36,252 nt of DNA from Bacillota bacterium (GCA_029219205.1 JAQXSY010000133.1:1-36252), one strand, 5' to 3'; numbered from the stretch's first letter, positions 18,066 through 27,997 are shown. Notes: generated from the letters alone by a model not told the origin. A program made the numbers and translations.

Positions 18066-18376
18066 CTTTACTGACAACGGTTTTTGCGGCAATTATTTCT
18101 ACCGTCATCTGGTATATACATGCGCCGAAAAGCGTAATGAAAGTCGGCATTCTTTGCTGGATGTACTGGGGCGCGTCTTTGATGTGGCTTGTTGACGCGA
18201 TCTTCGAGTATGCAGAAATCGGAGCGGAATTCTTTACTCCCGCTCCCATTGATATGCTCAACGATTTATATCTCGGCTTGTCGGTTGTCGCCCTCGGTTT
18301 AATTATCTGGCTTGTAATTCTGCTGATTAAGGATCCGAAGGGCGTTGTAAGGGAAGCGTTGTTTAAGAAAAAATAA
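18062..18376 (+). CDS. small membrane protein, unknown function
   Basis: 104 aa, three hydrophobic segments; start overlaps the preceding stop. Confidence 0.75.
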   Translation: MTLLTTVFAAIISTVIWYIHAPKSVMKVGILCWMYWGASLMWLVDAIFEYAEIGAEFFTPAPIDMLNDLYLGLSVVALGLIIWLVILLIKDPKGVVREALFKKK

Positions 18377-18490
18377 CCGGCATTGCCGAAAGGTTAATTA
18401 AAAACTTCCCGCATCGCTATTGTCCGGGATATGATACGAGGACGGGACGCAAATCCATAGTGCTTTTATTAATATTCCGGCAGATTTGAA

Positions 18491-18537
18491 AACAGGGACT
18501 GCGCGACACACTTATGTCGCGCAGTCCCTGTTTTTTT
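18491..18537. terminator. Strong bidirectional terminator
   Basis: Perfect 18-bp stem AACAGGGACTGCGCGACA-CACTTA-TGTCGCGCAGTCCCTGTT + T-tract, between convergent genes. Confidence 0.92.
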
Positions 18538-18545
18538 ATGCTTTC

Positions 18546-19205
18546 TTACAGCAGCTGCTGGCCGTTTATAATAATTCTGAATTTCATTCCAAGCTTTTCG
18601 GACGCCTTTCTGCAAAGAATCATTCGTCCGAGAAATATTTCAAAATAATCCATAACCGAACAGTAGGCCGTATCTATGTCGAGCTTCAGCTCAATCACTT
18701 TTTTGTCTTCCGTAATCTTCGTTTCGGAACTTCTGACCGAATAGTTGACTCTGTCGTGAATGTCAAAATTCAGTACGTCGCTGTTGCGGACGCGCGTTGA
18801 ACGAACGTCGGTCTTGTCCGCGATTATCAGCGCCGCGGCGATGTGGTTAACGGCAACCGCCGTTCCCTCGTCGTGGTTGCCTATCGCCGTCGTGATTGTT
18901 GCAATTTCTTCCGCCGACGCTCCGAGATTGTCCAGTATGCGAAACGCCATAACTGCGCCGCTTTGAGCGTGTTCATCTCGGTTAACCAAATTTCCGATAT
19001 CGTGCAGATGCGCCGCAATCTGTACCATTTCGATATCTTCCTTCGGATATCCGAGCGTTTCAAGTATGTAACGCGCCATATACGCGACCTTCGTTACGTG
19101 CGCGAAGCTGTGCTCCGTATATCCGAGCGCAATCAGCGATTCGTCCGCCTTTTTTATATAGGTTTTAATCTGTTCGTTGTTTTTGACCTGCTCGTAAGTT
19201 ATCAT
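18546..19205 (-). CDS. HD-domain phosphohydrolase
   Basis: '[16 protein letters not shown]...[11 protein letters not shown]' and 'IADKTDVR' HD-family motifs; overlaps the upstream gene by 4 nt (ATGA). Confidence 0.85.
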   Translation of the reverse strand: MITYEQVKNNEQIKTYIKKADESLIALGYTEHSFAHVTKVAYMARYILETLGYPKEDIEMVQIAAHLHDIGNLVNRDEHAQSGAVMAFRILDNLGASAEEIATITTAIGNHDEGTAVAVNHIAAALIIADKTDVRSTRVRNSDVLNFDIHDRVNYSVRSSETKITEDKKVIELKLDIDTAYCSVMDYFEIFLGRMILCRKASEKLGMKFRIIINGQQLL

Positions 19206-20980
19206 GCCATCACTCCGCTTTCCTTCAGATGACCGATAATTGTTTCGGCGGCCGCCTTTTTATCCGTTCCCGCCGAAATAACAAGCTCGGGCTGAAGATC
19301 TGTCGTAATACTGTCTCCGAGCCATACGGTGCAGACTCTCGCGCCGTCCAGAGCCAGACTTATTGAACGGAATTCTTCGTCTTCGAGCTCTGTCGCAGAT
19401 ATAACAAGTATAAGACCTGCGTCGGTAAACAGCTTTGCAACCTCGCCCAGCCTTCGTATGTGCTCGCCTCGCTCCGGAATCTCTCCCGCCGCCTTAATTT
19501 CCGCGGCAACTCCATAGAGGAGGTTTGCCATTCCGAGGAAATATGCGTGCGCGCCTGCGTCAAACAACCCGCGCTCAACCAACCGGGCCAGCTCTTTTTT
19601 TCCGGTCCCGCGGTTTCCGGTAATTATTACCGCAGCGGCTTTGTGTCCGTAGGAAGCTGCTCTGTCTTCCGCAGAAATTTCGCTGTACACCCAGTTCTGG
19701 TTGCGTCTCATTACAAGCCCGCGCTGCGAAGAAAGATCGTCGGAAAGCGCTTCGGTTATAATGCCTCCGGTACATATTTCGTAATTGTCAACCATTACGA
19801 ATCTGCCGGTCGTAAGCGCGCCTCGCTCCGGCGTGTCAAACGCAATGGGAGCGCCGCAGGAAATTATGCATTCCGCTATCTCGTAACGATCCACCGTCTG
19901 CTTATCCATGGCGTGATCGAGTTCCGCCGCGTCAAGCACCCTCACTATGCGTTCGATACGCGCCGGGACAGCGGCTGTTCCGGCCTTAAGTGTGTACGTT
20001 TTTAACGTTGTAAGCGGCTCGCGTCCAAGGTGGAACAGACTTGCACGAAATCTTGTCCCAACCTCCGGCGGAAGCTCTCCGTCCTTTGCCGCAAGCTCTC
20101 CCCGTTTTACGTATATCTGACGGTCAAGCGTAAAGCCCGCCGCCTCTCCGGATTCGATAAAGCCCTTTTCCGGCGCGTTCCAGCGTTCTGTTGTTACGAC
20201 AGTCGAACGCTTGCCCGACGGATAAAACACAACCGTGTCTCCAACCCGCAGCGTGCCGGATTCAACGCTTCCCGCGACAATTCTGCGGCTGTCTCCCGAT
20301 GACGTAAATTTGTAGACGTCCTGGACCGGCATACGGAAGGGAAGCGAACCGTCCTCGCCAGCCTCATCGAACGAATCAAGCGTCTCAAGCACGGTCATGC
20401 CGCTGTACCACGGCATATTATCGCTTTTTGACGCAATATTGTCTCCGAGCACCGCAGAAACAGGAACATACGAACGCGGTTCAACCGATATTGTCTTAAG
20501 AAACGCTCCGTATTCCGCTTTTATACTCTCAAAAGCCGCTCTGTCCCAGTTTACAAGATCCATTTTGTTTATGAGAACAACGACCTGCCTGATTCCGAGC
20601 ATGGAAAGCATATATCCGTGGCGGCGTGAATTTTCGCGCACGCCCTCCTTTGCGTCGATGACAAGAAGAGCCGCTTCGGCACGCGACGCCCCGGTTATCA
20701 TGTTTTTGAGAAATTCAACGTGTCCCGGCGCGTCGATAATTATGTATCGGCGCTTATCCGTCTTGAAAAAGCAGCGCGCCGTGTCGATGGTTATTCCCTG
20801 AGAACGCTCGTCTTTGAGAGCATCGAGCAAAAAAGCGTATTCAAACGGCTTTGACGTCCTGCGGCAAAGCTCGCGTACCTGTTCGAGCTTTCCTTCCGGA
20901 AGCGACCCCGTGTCTGCGAGCAGTCTTCCGATAACCGTACTTTTTCCATGGTCAACGTGACCTACGATAACAATATTCAA
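19202..20980 (-). CDS. CysN-like translation-factor GTPase with degenerate APS-kinase-like C-terminal domain
   Basis: '[25 protein letters not shown]', '[16 protein letters not shown]', '[28 protein letters not shown]', 'NKMDL' match CysN; C-terminus '[12 protein letters not shown]...[23 protein letters not shown]' resembles CysC. Confidence 0.88.
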   Translation of the reverse strand: MNIVIVGHVDHGKSTVIGRLLADTGSLPEGKLEQVRELCRRTSKPFEYAFLLDALKDERSQGITIDTARCFFKTDKRRYIIIDAPGHVEFLKNMITGASRAEAALLVIDAKEGVRENSRRHGYMLSMLGIRQVVVLINKMDLVNWDRAAFESIKAEYGAFLKTISVEPRSYVPVSAVLGDNIASKSDNMPWYSGMTVLETLDSFDEAGEDGSLPFRMPVQDVYKFTSSGDSRRIVAGSVESGTLRVGDTVVFYPSGKRSTVVTTERWNAPEKGFIESGEAAGFTLDRQIYVKRGELAAKDGELPPEVGTRFRASLFHLGREPLTTLKTYTLKAGTAAVPARIERIVRVLDAAELDHAMDKQTVDRYEIAECIISCGAPIAFDTPERGALTTGRFVMVDNYEICTGGIITEALSDDLSSQRGLVMRRNQNWVYSEISAEDRAASYGHKAAAVIITGNRGTGKKELARLVERGLFDAGAHAYFLGMANLLYGVAAEIKAAGEIPERGEHIRRLGEVAKLFTDAGLILVISATELEDEEFRSISLALDGARVCTVWLGDSITTDLQPELVISAGTDKKAAAETIIGHLKESGVMA

Positions 20981-20986
20981 GCCTGA

Positions 20987-21616
20987 TCACTCTCCGTCAA
21001 CAATTTTTACGAATCTGACGCTTTCCATAACCTGAGGAACGGTGGGCTTGTCGTTTGAATCTGTCTTGACAGCCGCAATCGCGTCCACAGTATCCATTCC
21101 GGCGATAACTTCGCCGAACGCGGCGTACCCTCCGTCGAGCGACGAACAGTAAGACGAGCTCAGGCAGATAAAGAACTGCGACGTCGCAGAGTCATAATAA
21201 GGATCGCCCAGCCGGGCCATTGAAATAACTCCGCGCTCGTGCTTGAGCTTGTTGTCAAAGCCGTTTTTTTCAAACTCTCCTTTAATTGTCTCCGAGGAGC
21301 CGCCCCTGCCGGTTCCGTCGGGGTCTCCGCCCTGTATAACAAAGCCGGGAACTACTCTGTGAAATATAATGCCGTCGTAGAATTTTTCCGAAACCAGCTT
21401 TTTGAAATTGGCTACGGTCTCCGGAGCGATTTCCGGATAAAGCTCTATCAGAATTTTCGAACCGTCTTTCATTTTTATAAGAACAAAATCGGTCGGCTCG
21501 TCGGACAGTTCATATGAAACATCTCCCACCTTCGGTTCATCGTTCTTCTGAGACTCCGCGCCGCATCCGGAAAAGAGCAGAAGCGCCGCGATAAAAAATA
21601 TTATTATCTTTTTCAT
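20987..21616 (-). CDS. cyclophilin-type peptidyl-prolyl isomerase, lipoprotein
   Basis: Lipobox 'LLLFSGCG'; cyclophilin 'FHRVVPGFVIQGGDPDGTGRGG' and 'SQFFICLSSSYCSSLDGGYAAFGEV'. Confidence 0.92.
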   Translation of the reverse strand: MKKIIIFFIAALLLFSGCGAESQKNDEPKVGDVSYELSDEPTDFVLIKMKDGSKILIELYPEIAPETVANFKKLVSEKFYDGIIFHRVVPGFVIQGGDPDGTGRGGSSETIKGEFEKNGFDNKLKHERGVISMARLGDPYYDSATSQFFICLSSSYCSSLDGGYAAFGEVIAGMDTVDAIAAVKTDSNDKPTVPQVMESVRFVKIVDGE

Positions 21617-21716
21617 TTCATTTTTTCGGCTCGGCATATTCGCGCTTCTTTGGCGCTGACAGCCGGAACCGGCGTCCTTTCTTTATTTTGATTACTTTTT
21701 TATTTTTATTTTCAGC

Positions 21717-21769
21717 GTCTGTGAATCGGTCGCGTTAAATCCGCGTATAATTAAACGTATTTCACAGAC
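21717..21769. repeat. 9-bp inverted repeat between divergent genes
   Basis: GTCTGTGAA (21717-21725) / TTCACAGAC (21761-21769), 35-bp spacer. Confidence 0.55.
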
Positions 21770-21797
21770 TCAAATTTCAAGCGGAGGGAGTTTTTTC

Positions 21798-22886
21798 ATG
21801 CCGTTTCTGCCGGAGAATGGCTATAAGCGCGTGCTTGTCATCGCCGCGTATGCCGCCATCGCGTTCGCATCGGGAGTCATATTCTTCCGATATCTTCTCG
21901 TACCGCTGCTTCCGTTTATCGCGGCATGGTGCGCGGCGACGTTCCTTCGCCCCATGATATACTGGCTTCACCGCAAGACAAAACTTCCCGTAAAGGTGCT
22001 TGGTACGTTTTTGGCCCTGCTCTTCATAAGCTCGGCGGTTTGCGGACTTTTTCTGATCTGCAGTTTTGCGGTTTCCGAGCTGAAAGAGCTTACAGACGAC
22101 GCCGGAAACTCGGCGGAATCGGTCATCGGCGAGATATTTGACTTTGTCGAAAATCTCGGCGACAAACTGCCGCTGCTGAATAATCTCGGAGACGGAGAAG
22201 CGGTAACAAGACTTCGCGAGGCGGTGTCCTCACTTGCAAAAGCCGGTATAGCCTCACTTTCCGCGAGTATCCCGGGCAAGGCGTTTGAATTTGTCAGCGG
22301 CCTGCCGGACATACTGTTGTTCCTGCTTGTCCTGATTATCGCGGCGGTATATATGTGCGCCGGACTTGGAACGTTCAATTCATTTATCACGTCGCTCTTC
22401 CCTCAATCAGTCACGTCAAAGCTCAAAGCCCTGCGCGACCGGGTGTTCGACGTCACCGGACGGTACATCAGAGCGTACACGCTCATACTGCTCATGACCT
22501 TTGCGGAGCTTTCGGCAGGCCTCCTGATCATAGGAGTAGAGCATGCAATCGTCATTGCGGCGGTCATAGCCGCCGTCGATATTCTGCCCATAATCGGCGC
22601 CGGAAGCATACTTGTTCCCTGGGCGTTAATCGCTCTGATACGCGGAGACGGCAGGCTTTGCGCCGGACTGTTTATAATTTATATTGTTATATCGATCATA
22701 CGGCAACTTACGGAGCCGAAAATTATCGGAAAATCGCTCGGACTGCCGCCGATCATCACGCTTATGGCCGCTTACGCCGGTTACGAGGTCATGGGCTTCG
22801 CCGGTCTGCTCGCAGCCCCTCTTTGCGTTCTCCTTATAAGAGAATCGGCCAGATCGGCTCCGAAAATCAGCGGATCCGGATCATAG
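21798..22886 (+). CDS. ytvI: AI-2E family / sporulation membrane protein YtvI-like
   Basis: 362-aa polytopic protein; 'LLPFIAAWCAATFLRPMIYWLHRKTKLP...GRYIRAYTLILLMTFAELSAGLLIIGV...LPIIGAGSILVPWALIALIRGD' typical of this family. Confidence 0.75.
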   Translation: MPFLPENGYKRVLVIAAYAAIAFASGVIFFRYLLVPLLPFIAAWCAATFLRPMIYWLHRKTKLPVKVLGTFLALLFISSAVCGLFLICSFAVSELKELTDDAGNSAESVIGEIFDFVENLGDKLPLLNNLGDGEAVTRLREAVSSLAKAGIASLSASIPGKAFEFVSGLPDILLFLLVLIIAAVYMCAGLGTFNSFITSLFPQSVTSKLKALRDRVFDVTGRYIRAYTLILLMTFAELSAGLLIIGVEHAIVIAAVIAAVDILPIIGAGSILVPWALIALIRGDGRLCAGLFIIYIVISIIRQLTEPKIIGKSLGLPPIITLMAAYAGYEVMGFAGLLAAPLCVLLIRESARSAPKISGSGS

Positions 22887-22889
22887 CCC

Positions 22890-22922
22890 GCCGCATATGC
22901 CGTAAACCATATGCGGCTTTTT
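22890..22922 (+). terminator. Rho-independent terminator of ytvI-like gene
   Basis: GCCGCATATG-CCGTAAAC-CATATGCGGC then TTTTT. Confidence 0.9.
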
Positions 22923-23036
22923 CACATGATGCGCTCTTTCGGAAGAATTAAGCGCAATTTTGCCCTCGGCGCTGAAACTTTCTTCAAAAGCGGCCTTGAA
23001 AAACCATTTAAAAATAAATCGTGATTTTATTATGTT

Positions 23037-23762
23037 TTATTCGAACTCATAGCCGAATTCGCGCATATCTTCCGCAAAGAAGTCAAACATATGCTCGCCG
23101 TCGTCCGTTTTATAACGTCCGACCGAGCCGGGACGCATTTCTATCTTTGCCATCGGTATTCCGAGATACTCTTCAAGACGGCGAAGCGTTTCGTCCTGAG
23201 AGAACACCATATCCTCAAACCGAATGCTGATCGAATGTTTAGGCGTCGGCTGAGCGCGCACTATCTCGCGCTGATACTTCCAGCTGACCGCGCGGTCGTA
23301 ACGTATGTTACCGGAATTTTTATCTCTGATTTTGAATCTTACAAGATCGTCGGTGATATGTCCGTTTATTATGCAGTCGCGTGGATCGCGCACCCACTGA
23401 ATGTAGTAGGCGTCCGGAAACATTTTGACTATCCATGGGTAGCAAAGAGTCGTTTCCGGAATTTTCCATCCCTTAACTTCGGCTTTGCTTTCAAGAACGG
23501 TGCGCAGGTAGCTGTTTATAAGCGATTTAAAGCGTTCGGTAGGCTCCATTGCCAGCACGCGGCTGAAATCCCATTTCATATTGCCTTCATATGTAACGTA
23601 TTGCGCAAATTCATTGCACGCCTCGTACATATCCTGCGGAGGAAGAAGATCGCCCGACTCGTTAAGCGGCTCTCCCATGTAAACGCCGCTTGCAGAAAGC
23701 GTATGAGAAATTGAACGCGTTCCCGAATGTCCGCGTCCGATAATCGTTATAAGCATTTTCAA
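23037..23762 (-). CDS. sulfotransferase family protein
   Basis: 'MLITIIGRGHSGTRSISHTLSASGVYMGE' PAPS-loop-like P-loop; 'VRDPRDCI' and 'IRFEDMV' resemble 3'-PB/PAPS motifs. Confidence 0.8.
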   Translation of the reverse strand: MKMLITIIGRGHSGTRSISHTLSASGVYMGEPLNESGDLLPPQDMYEACNEFAQYVTYEGNMKWDFSRVLAMEPTERFKSLINSYLRTVLESKAEVKGWKIPETTLCYPWIVKMFPDAYYIQWVRDPRDCIINGHITDDLVRFKIRDKNSGNIRYDRAVSWKYQREIVRAQPTPKHSISIRFEDMVFSQDETLRRLEEYLGIPMAKIEMRPGSVGRYKTDDGEHMFDFFAEDMREFGYEFE

Positions 23763-23819
23763 AGTTCCTTTTCTGTAATATCAGTTTAATGCCCTTGCTT
23801 AAGAGCTTTATATGTAATC

Positions 23820-23848
23820 ATTATACCACATTTTTTCGTATCTGTCTA
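23820..23848 (-). promoter_or_regulatory. sigma-A promoter for the sulfotransferase
   Basis: Minus strand TAGACA (23848-23843)-17 bp-TATAAT (23825-23820). Confidence 0.65.
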
Positions 23849-23919
23849 TCGAATATCCATACTTTTAGTTTTTTTGACATCACGTTTACAATTATTTTAC
23901 AGATACTTTCGGCGGAGAC

Positions 23920-23948
23920 TTGAAAATATCCGGATTATGCGTTATCAT
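23920..23948 (+). promoter_or_regulatory. sigma-A promoter for the ABC transporter operon
   Basis: TTGAAA-17 bp-TATCAT. Confidence 0.5.
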
Positions 23949-23994
23949 ATTGTTATTGAATAATTAACCGTTATAAATAGAAAAGAGTGATAAA

Positions 23995-24729
23995 ATGAAC
24001 GGACAGACTCCGACGGCGGCGGTATACAGCCCGCCCATTCTTGAATGCCGGGATCTAAGCAAATCGTATTCCGGCGCAAAACCTGCCCTAAGCCATATAG
24101 ACTTGAAGATCTACGGGGGACGGATTATCGGACTGCTCGGACCGAACGGCAGCGGCAAAACGACTCTTATAAAACTCGCCGCAGGTTTGCTCACGCCTTC
24201 TTTCGGAAAAATTCTGATAAACGGAGAGCTCCCTGGCGTCGAAACCAAAAAACACGTCTCCTACCTTCCCGAGCGCACATATCTGAACAGTTGGATGCGC
24301 GTCGGTCAGATAATCGAATATTTCTGCGACTTCTACGACGATTTTAATCCGGACAAAGCTTACGAAATGCTTTCCCGACTCAAAATCAGTCCCGACGCAA
24401 AGCTGAAAACGCTTTCCAAAGGCACAAAAGAAAAGGTTCAGCTCATTCTTGTCATGAGCCGGGAAGCGGATTTGTATCTGCTCGACGAGCCTATCGGCGG
24501 AGTTGATCCCGCGGCGCGCGACTATATTCTTCAGACGATAATCTCAAACTACAATAAATCTGCGAGCGTCATTATATCGACGCATCTTATCGCGGACGTT
24601 GAAAACATTCTTGACGATATTATTTTTATTTCGCAGGGCGAGATCGTGCTTGCGGGCGACGCCGATTCAATCAGAAGCGAGCGCGGCAAGTCGATCGACG
24701 AGCTGTTCCGCGAAATGTATCGCTGCTGA
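23995..24729 (+). CDS. ABC transporter ATP-binding protein
   Basis: Walker A 'GPNGSGKTT', 'LSKGTKEKVQL', Walker B 'LYLLDEPIGG'. Confidence 0.92.
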   Translation: MNGQTPTAAVYSPPILECRDLSKSYSGAKPALSHIDLKIYGGRIIGLLGPNGSGKTTLIKLAAGLLTPSFGKILINGELPGVETKKHVSYLPERTYLNSWMRVGQIIEYFCDFYDDFNPDKAYEMLSRLKISPDAKLKTLSKGTKEKVQLILVMSREADLYLLDEPIGGVDPAARDYILQTIISNYNKSASVIISTHLIADVENILDDIIFISQGEIVLAGDADSIRSERGKSIDELFREMYRC

Positions 24730-24745
24730 AGGAGGTGAACCGAAT

Positions 24746-25543
24746 ATGTTCGGAAAATTATTCGGCTATGAATTCAGATACTCGGCACGCGTGGTTCCGT
24801 TTATTTATATCGGTCTTGTCGCATCCGCGGCGGTCTGCCGGCTTATGCTCGAGCTTATCGGACTCAGCAGGTATTTCATGATACCGTTCGTACTCACGCT
24901 GCTGTTTTACATTCTCGTATTCTGCGCCGCGCTTCTTGTGCCGTATGTTATGTCGGTAGTCCGCTTCTATAAAAACATGGTCGGAGACGAGGGCTATCTT
25001 ACATTTACTTTGCCCGTTAAAACTTCGGTTCAGATCGCCGCAAAAATGATCTGCGCCGTTGTCTGGATGCTTATGAGCATTATTGTCGCAGTAGGATCGA
25101 CGGCAATTATTTGGCTGAGCGAAGATTCTCTGAGTAATCTAAACTCCCTGATCTCGCAAATTGTTAAAGCTTATCAAAGCGAGGGCGTATATGCGCAGTT
25201 CGTTACTATGATAATCGAATACGCCGTTGTAATAATACTTAATCTTGCGGCGGGAATAGGAATGATCTATGCGGCAATGGCTCTCGGTCAGCTTGTCCGC
25301 GGACATAAAGTCCTTGGGGCGATCGGATTTTATTTTGCGCTCAGCATAGCCTCGTCCACTGTATCCGGAATTGTCGGCGCAGTAACAATGCTTGCATTCG
25401 GCACCGGAAACAGCGCCCTGATGAGCTTTTTCAGCTCCATGAATATAAATCTCGGCGTCATGATTCTTGTGTATATCCTGTTCGGAGCGGCCTATTTCAT
25501 CCTGACCGAGCGCATCATGACAAAAAAGCTCAATCTTGACTGA
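24746..25543 (+). CDS. ABC transporter permease
   Basis: Start ATG 24746 behind GGAGGTGA (listed start 24599 overlaps the ATPase); six hydrophobic segments. Confidence 0.85.
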   Translation: MFGKLFGYEFRYSARVVPFIYIGLVASAAVCRLMLELIGLSRYFMIPFVLTLLFYILVFCAALLVPYVMSVVRFYKNMVGDEGYLTFTLPVKTSVQIAAKMICAVVWMLMSIIVAVGSTAIIWLSEDSLSNLNSLISQIVKAYQSEGVYAQFVTMIIEYAVVIILNLAAGIGMIYAAMALGQLVRGHKVLGAIGFYFALSIASSTVSGIVGAVTMLAFGTGNSALMSFFSSMNINLGVMILVYILFGAAYFILTERIMTKKLNLD

Positions 25544-25544
25544 T

Positions 25545-26285
25545 ATGGCGGATATAATCAAAGCTCACAACCTGAAGCTCCCGCACGGTTTCGGGACACG
25601 TACCGGCGGAGTCAGCACGGGATACACCGAATCTCTCAACACAGGATACGGTCTCGGGGACAGCGACTCAAACGTTGCCGAAAACCGCCGCAGATTTGCC
25701 ATTGCCTGCGGCTTTGACCCGAGCCGTACCGTCTGGATGAAACAGATACACTCGGCAAAAGTCGTTTATACAGACAAAGTTCCGGATGAAGCGCCCGAAT
25801 GCGACGGTCTGGTTACGGACATTCCCGGGCTTGCGCTCTGCGTAAAAACTGCAGACTGCGCTCCCGTTCTGCTTTTCGACGCAGAAGCTGGAGTTATCGG
25901 AGCCGTACATGCGGGATGGCGCGGCACAGTCGCGGGCGTGTGCGCGGAATGCATAAGGCTTATGGTTGAAACCGGCGCCGCAGCACGTAGGATTTCCGCG
26001 GCGATCGGCCCGTGTATAAGAAGCTGCTGCTACGAAATAGACGAACCGTTTGAGGAAGCGGTCCGCGCGGCAGTCGGATCCGAGCTATGCGGCAGATTTG
26101 TAAAAAACGGACGCGCAGATATTGCCGGGCTCAACGCAGAGCTTATGAGGCTCGCCGGAGTAAACGACATAGAAATCCTGCCGCACTGCACCTGCTGTGA
26201 GCCGGACCGTTTCTTTTCGCACCGTTTTTCAAAAGGGAAACGCGGCGTAATGGGCTCGGGTATTTGTCTTATGAAAACAAACTGA
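25545..26285 (+). CDS. pgeF: laccase-domain (YfiH/PgeF) purine nucleoside phosphorylase family
   Basis: 'GFGTRTGGVSTG', 'QIHSAKVV', 'ADCAPVLLFD', 'GAVHAGWRGT', 'IGPCIRSCCYEI' family motifs. Confidence 0.93.
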   Translation: MADIIKAHNLKLPHGFGTRTGGVSTGYTESLNTGYGLGDSDSNVAENRRRFAIACGFDPSRTVWMKQIHSAKVVYTDKVPDEAPECDGLVTDIPGLALCVKTADCAPVLLFDAEAGVIGAVHAGWRGTVAGVCAECIRLMVETGAAARRISAAIGPCIRSCCYEIDEPFEEAVRAAVGSELCGRFVKNGRADIAGLNAELMRLAGVNDIEILPHCTCCEPDRFFSHRFSKGKRGVMGSGICLMKTN

Positions 26286-26288
26286 ATA

Positions 26289-26337
26289 AAAAAGTCGCCG
26301 GACAAGACCGAAGAGTCTTAATCCGGCGATATTTTTT
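26289..26337. terminator. Bidirectional rho-independent terminator
   Basis: TCGCCGGA..AAGAC/GTCTT..TCCGGCGA with A6/T6 flanks, convergent genes. Confidence 0.88.
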
Positions 26338-27235
26338 ATATCTGTTCGCTCTTTTGTCCGCTCTTTTTTTCACGGATCACGGCGACGCACTGAGAAGCAA
26401 TATAAAGCAGTATGCACGCCTCCGTCATGGTATAAACGGTAATAACCGACGCTCCGGGATTTTTTGCGAGAATATAAACAAGCTTGGGTATAACCGACGA
26501 GGACGAAACCACAATCGCCGCAAACGCCGCTCCGAGCAGTGCGCGCGGCTTCGGAACGCTTACGTTCATGCGAAGTTCAAACAGCAGGTACGCCATAGTA
26601 ATCAGCAGAGAAAGCTGAGTCATCACGCGCAGAGGATCGTTAAGCAGGGACGAACGGTCAAAATATACGGTCATAAGGAAAGCCGCCGTCCAAATCACCG
26701 CGAAAAATCCGAACGCAGACGAAATCTTTCCGAACGGTTCGCGTCCGAGGGCAATCATAAAAAATCTCATCGCGGCAGGCACGGCAAATACCGCCGCAAG
26801 TATGACAACAATCTGCGCCGCCAAGCTCATGTTCCCCGTATATTGGGTCACCTCTCCGCCCGAACAGTAAATATAGCACAAAACCGGCAGGGCAATTACC
26901 GTAAATCCGCAGAGCATAGCCGCAAAAGAAGTAAACCGTCCGGTTTTGCCCGGCAATTTGATATTTGAACCGTCTTTTCGAATAACCGCCGCCGGCAGAC
27001 ACGCCGCCGCCAAGGCAGCCGCCAAAGTAATTACATTCAAAACTGCGGGAAGAACCGTTCCCGCTTCCCAAATCGTGCTTGCGCCGTCATAATACGCGAG
27101 CATAAGCCAGCTTCTCGCCGCAGCGAGCACAACCGCCGCCGCGCATACCGCAATAAAGCACGTCACTATTTTCTTGTCCGCATTACATGCTTCGTCTCCG
27201 CCAACGTCCGTTCTGATTTCATTTTCACCGTTCAT
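26336..27235 (-). CDS. polytopic membrane protein, unknown function
   Basis: ~300 aa, multiple hydrophobic helices; start chosen at MNGENEIRTD. Confidence 0.75.
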   Translation of the reverse strand: MNGENEIRTDVGGDEACNADKKIVTCFIAVCAAAVVLAAARSWLMLAYYDGASTIWEAGTVLPAVLNVITLAAALAAACLPAAVIRKDGSNIKLPGKTGRFTSFAAMLCGFTVIALPVLCYIYCSGGEVTQYTGNMSLAAQIVVILAAVFAVPAAMRFFMIALGREPFGKISSAFGFFAVIWTAAFLMTVYFDRSSLLNDPLRVMTQLSLLITMAYLLFELRMNVSVPKPRALLGAAFAAIVVSSSSVIPKLVYILAKNPGASVITVYTMTEACILLYIASQCVAVIREKKSGQKSEQI

Positions 27236-27251
27236 AAAATCAAGCCTCTCT

Positions 27252-27695
27252 TTAAAGCGCGGCGGCGGCGTCGCGGGCTTCAACCGCGAGCCGGTCGCAT
27301 CTCTCGTTATAAGGATGTCCCTCATGACCTTTTATCCATGCAAACGTCACGTCGTGAACCTCAAGCAATTCAAGCAGTCTGCCCCACAGATCCGCGTTGA
27401 GCGCAGGTTTTTTATCCGATTTGACCCAGTTGTGAAGCCTCCACGATCTTGCCCAACCGAGATTTATTCCGTCGACAAGGTATTTTGAATCGGATGTCAG
27501 AATAACCTTACACGGTTCCTTCAGCGCTTCAAGCCCGACTATCGCCGCCATAAGTTCCATGCGGTTATTTGTCGTTGATTTCTCGCCGCCCGACATTTCC
27601 TTTTCCAGCCCTCTGAACACCAGTATCGTTCCGTAACCGCCGGGTCCCGGATTTCCGCTGCATGCCCCGTCCGTGTATATTTCAACAAATTTCAA
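27252..27695 (-). CDS. rnhA: ribonuclease HI
   Basis: '[18 protein letters not shown]', '[10 protein letters not shown]', '[12 protein letters not shown]', '[18 protein letters not shown]'. Confidence 0.96.
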   Translation of the reverse strand: MKFVEIYTDGACSGNPGPGGYGTILVFRGLEKEMSGGEKSTTNNRMELMAAIVGLEALKEPCKVILTSDSKYLVDGINLGWARSWRLHNWVKSDKKPALNADLWGRLLELLEVHDVTFAWIKGHEGHPYNERCDRLAVEARDAAAAL

Positions 27696-27864
27696 CTGCA
27701 GTCTCCGTTTTAAATTTTCCTTTATTTTTTTAAAGGTCTGATTTCAATTATAATATATTCCGGTTCTTTTTTCAATACATAAAATTATTTTTTTTGACTG
27801 CCGCGTATTTATGCGACGATTAATTTAAGGCGCGTTCATTTCAGCCTGTTTTATATCGTCGTTA

Positions 27865-27893
27865 TTGACTTTTTTCGGGTATTATGATATCAT
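27865..27893 (+). promoter_or_regulatory. sigma-A promoter for the hydrolase pair
   Basis: TTGACT-17 bp-TATCAT with TATGATAT context. Confidence 0.6.
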
Positions 27894-27997
27894 CTTCTGT
27901 AATAACGGCTGCAATAGACGGCGCCTGCCGGACCTGCCGCCTATATACGAATATACAGAAAGGCGCTTCCGTTTGAGCGGGAGCGGTGGTTGTTGTC

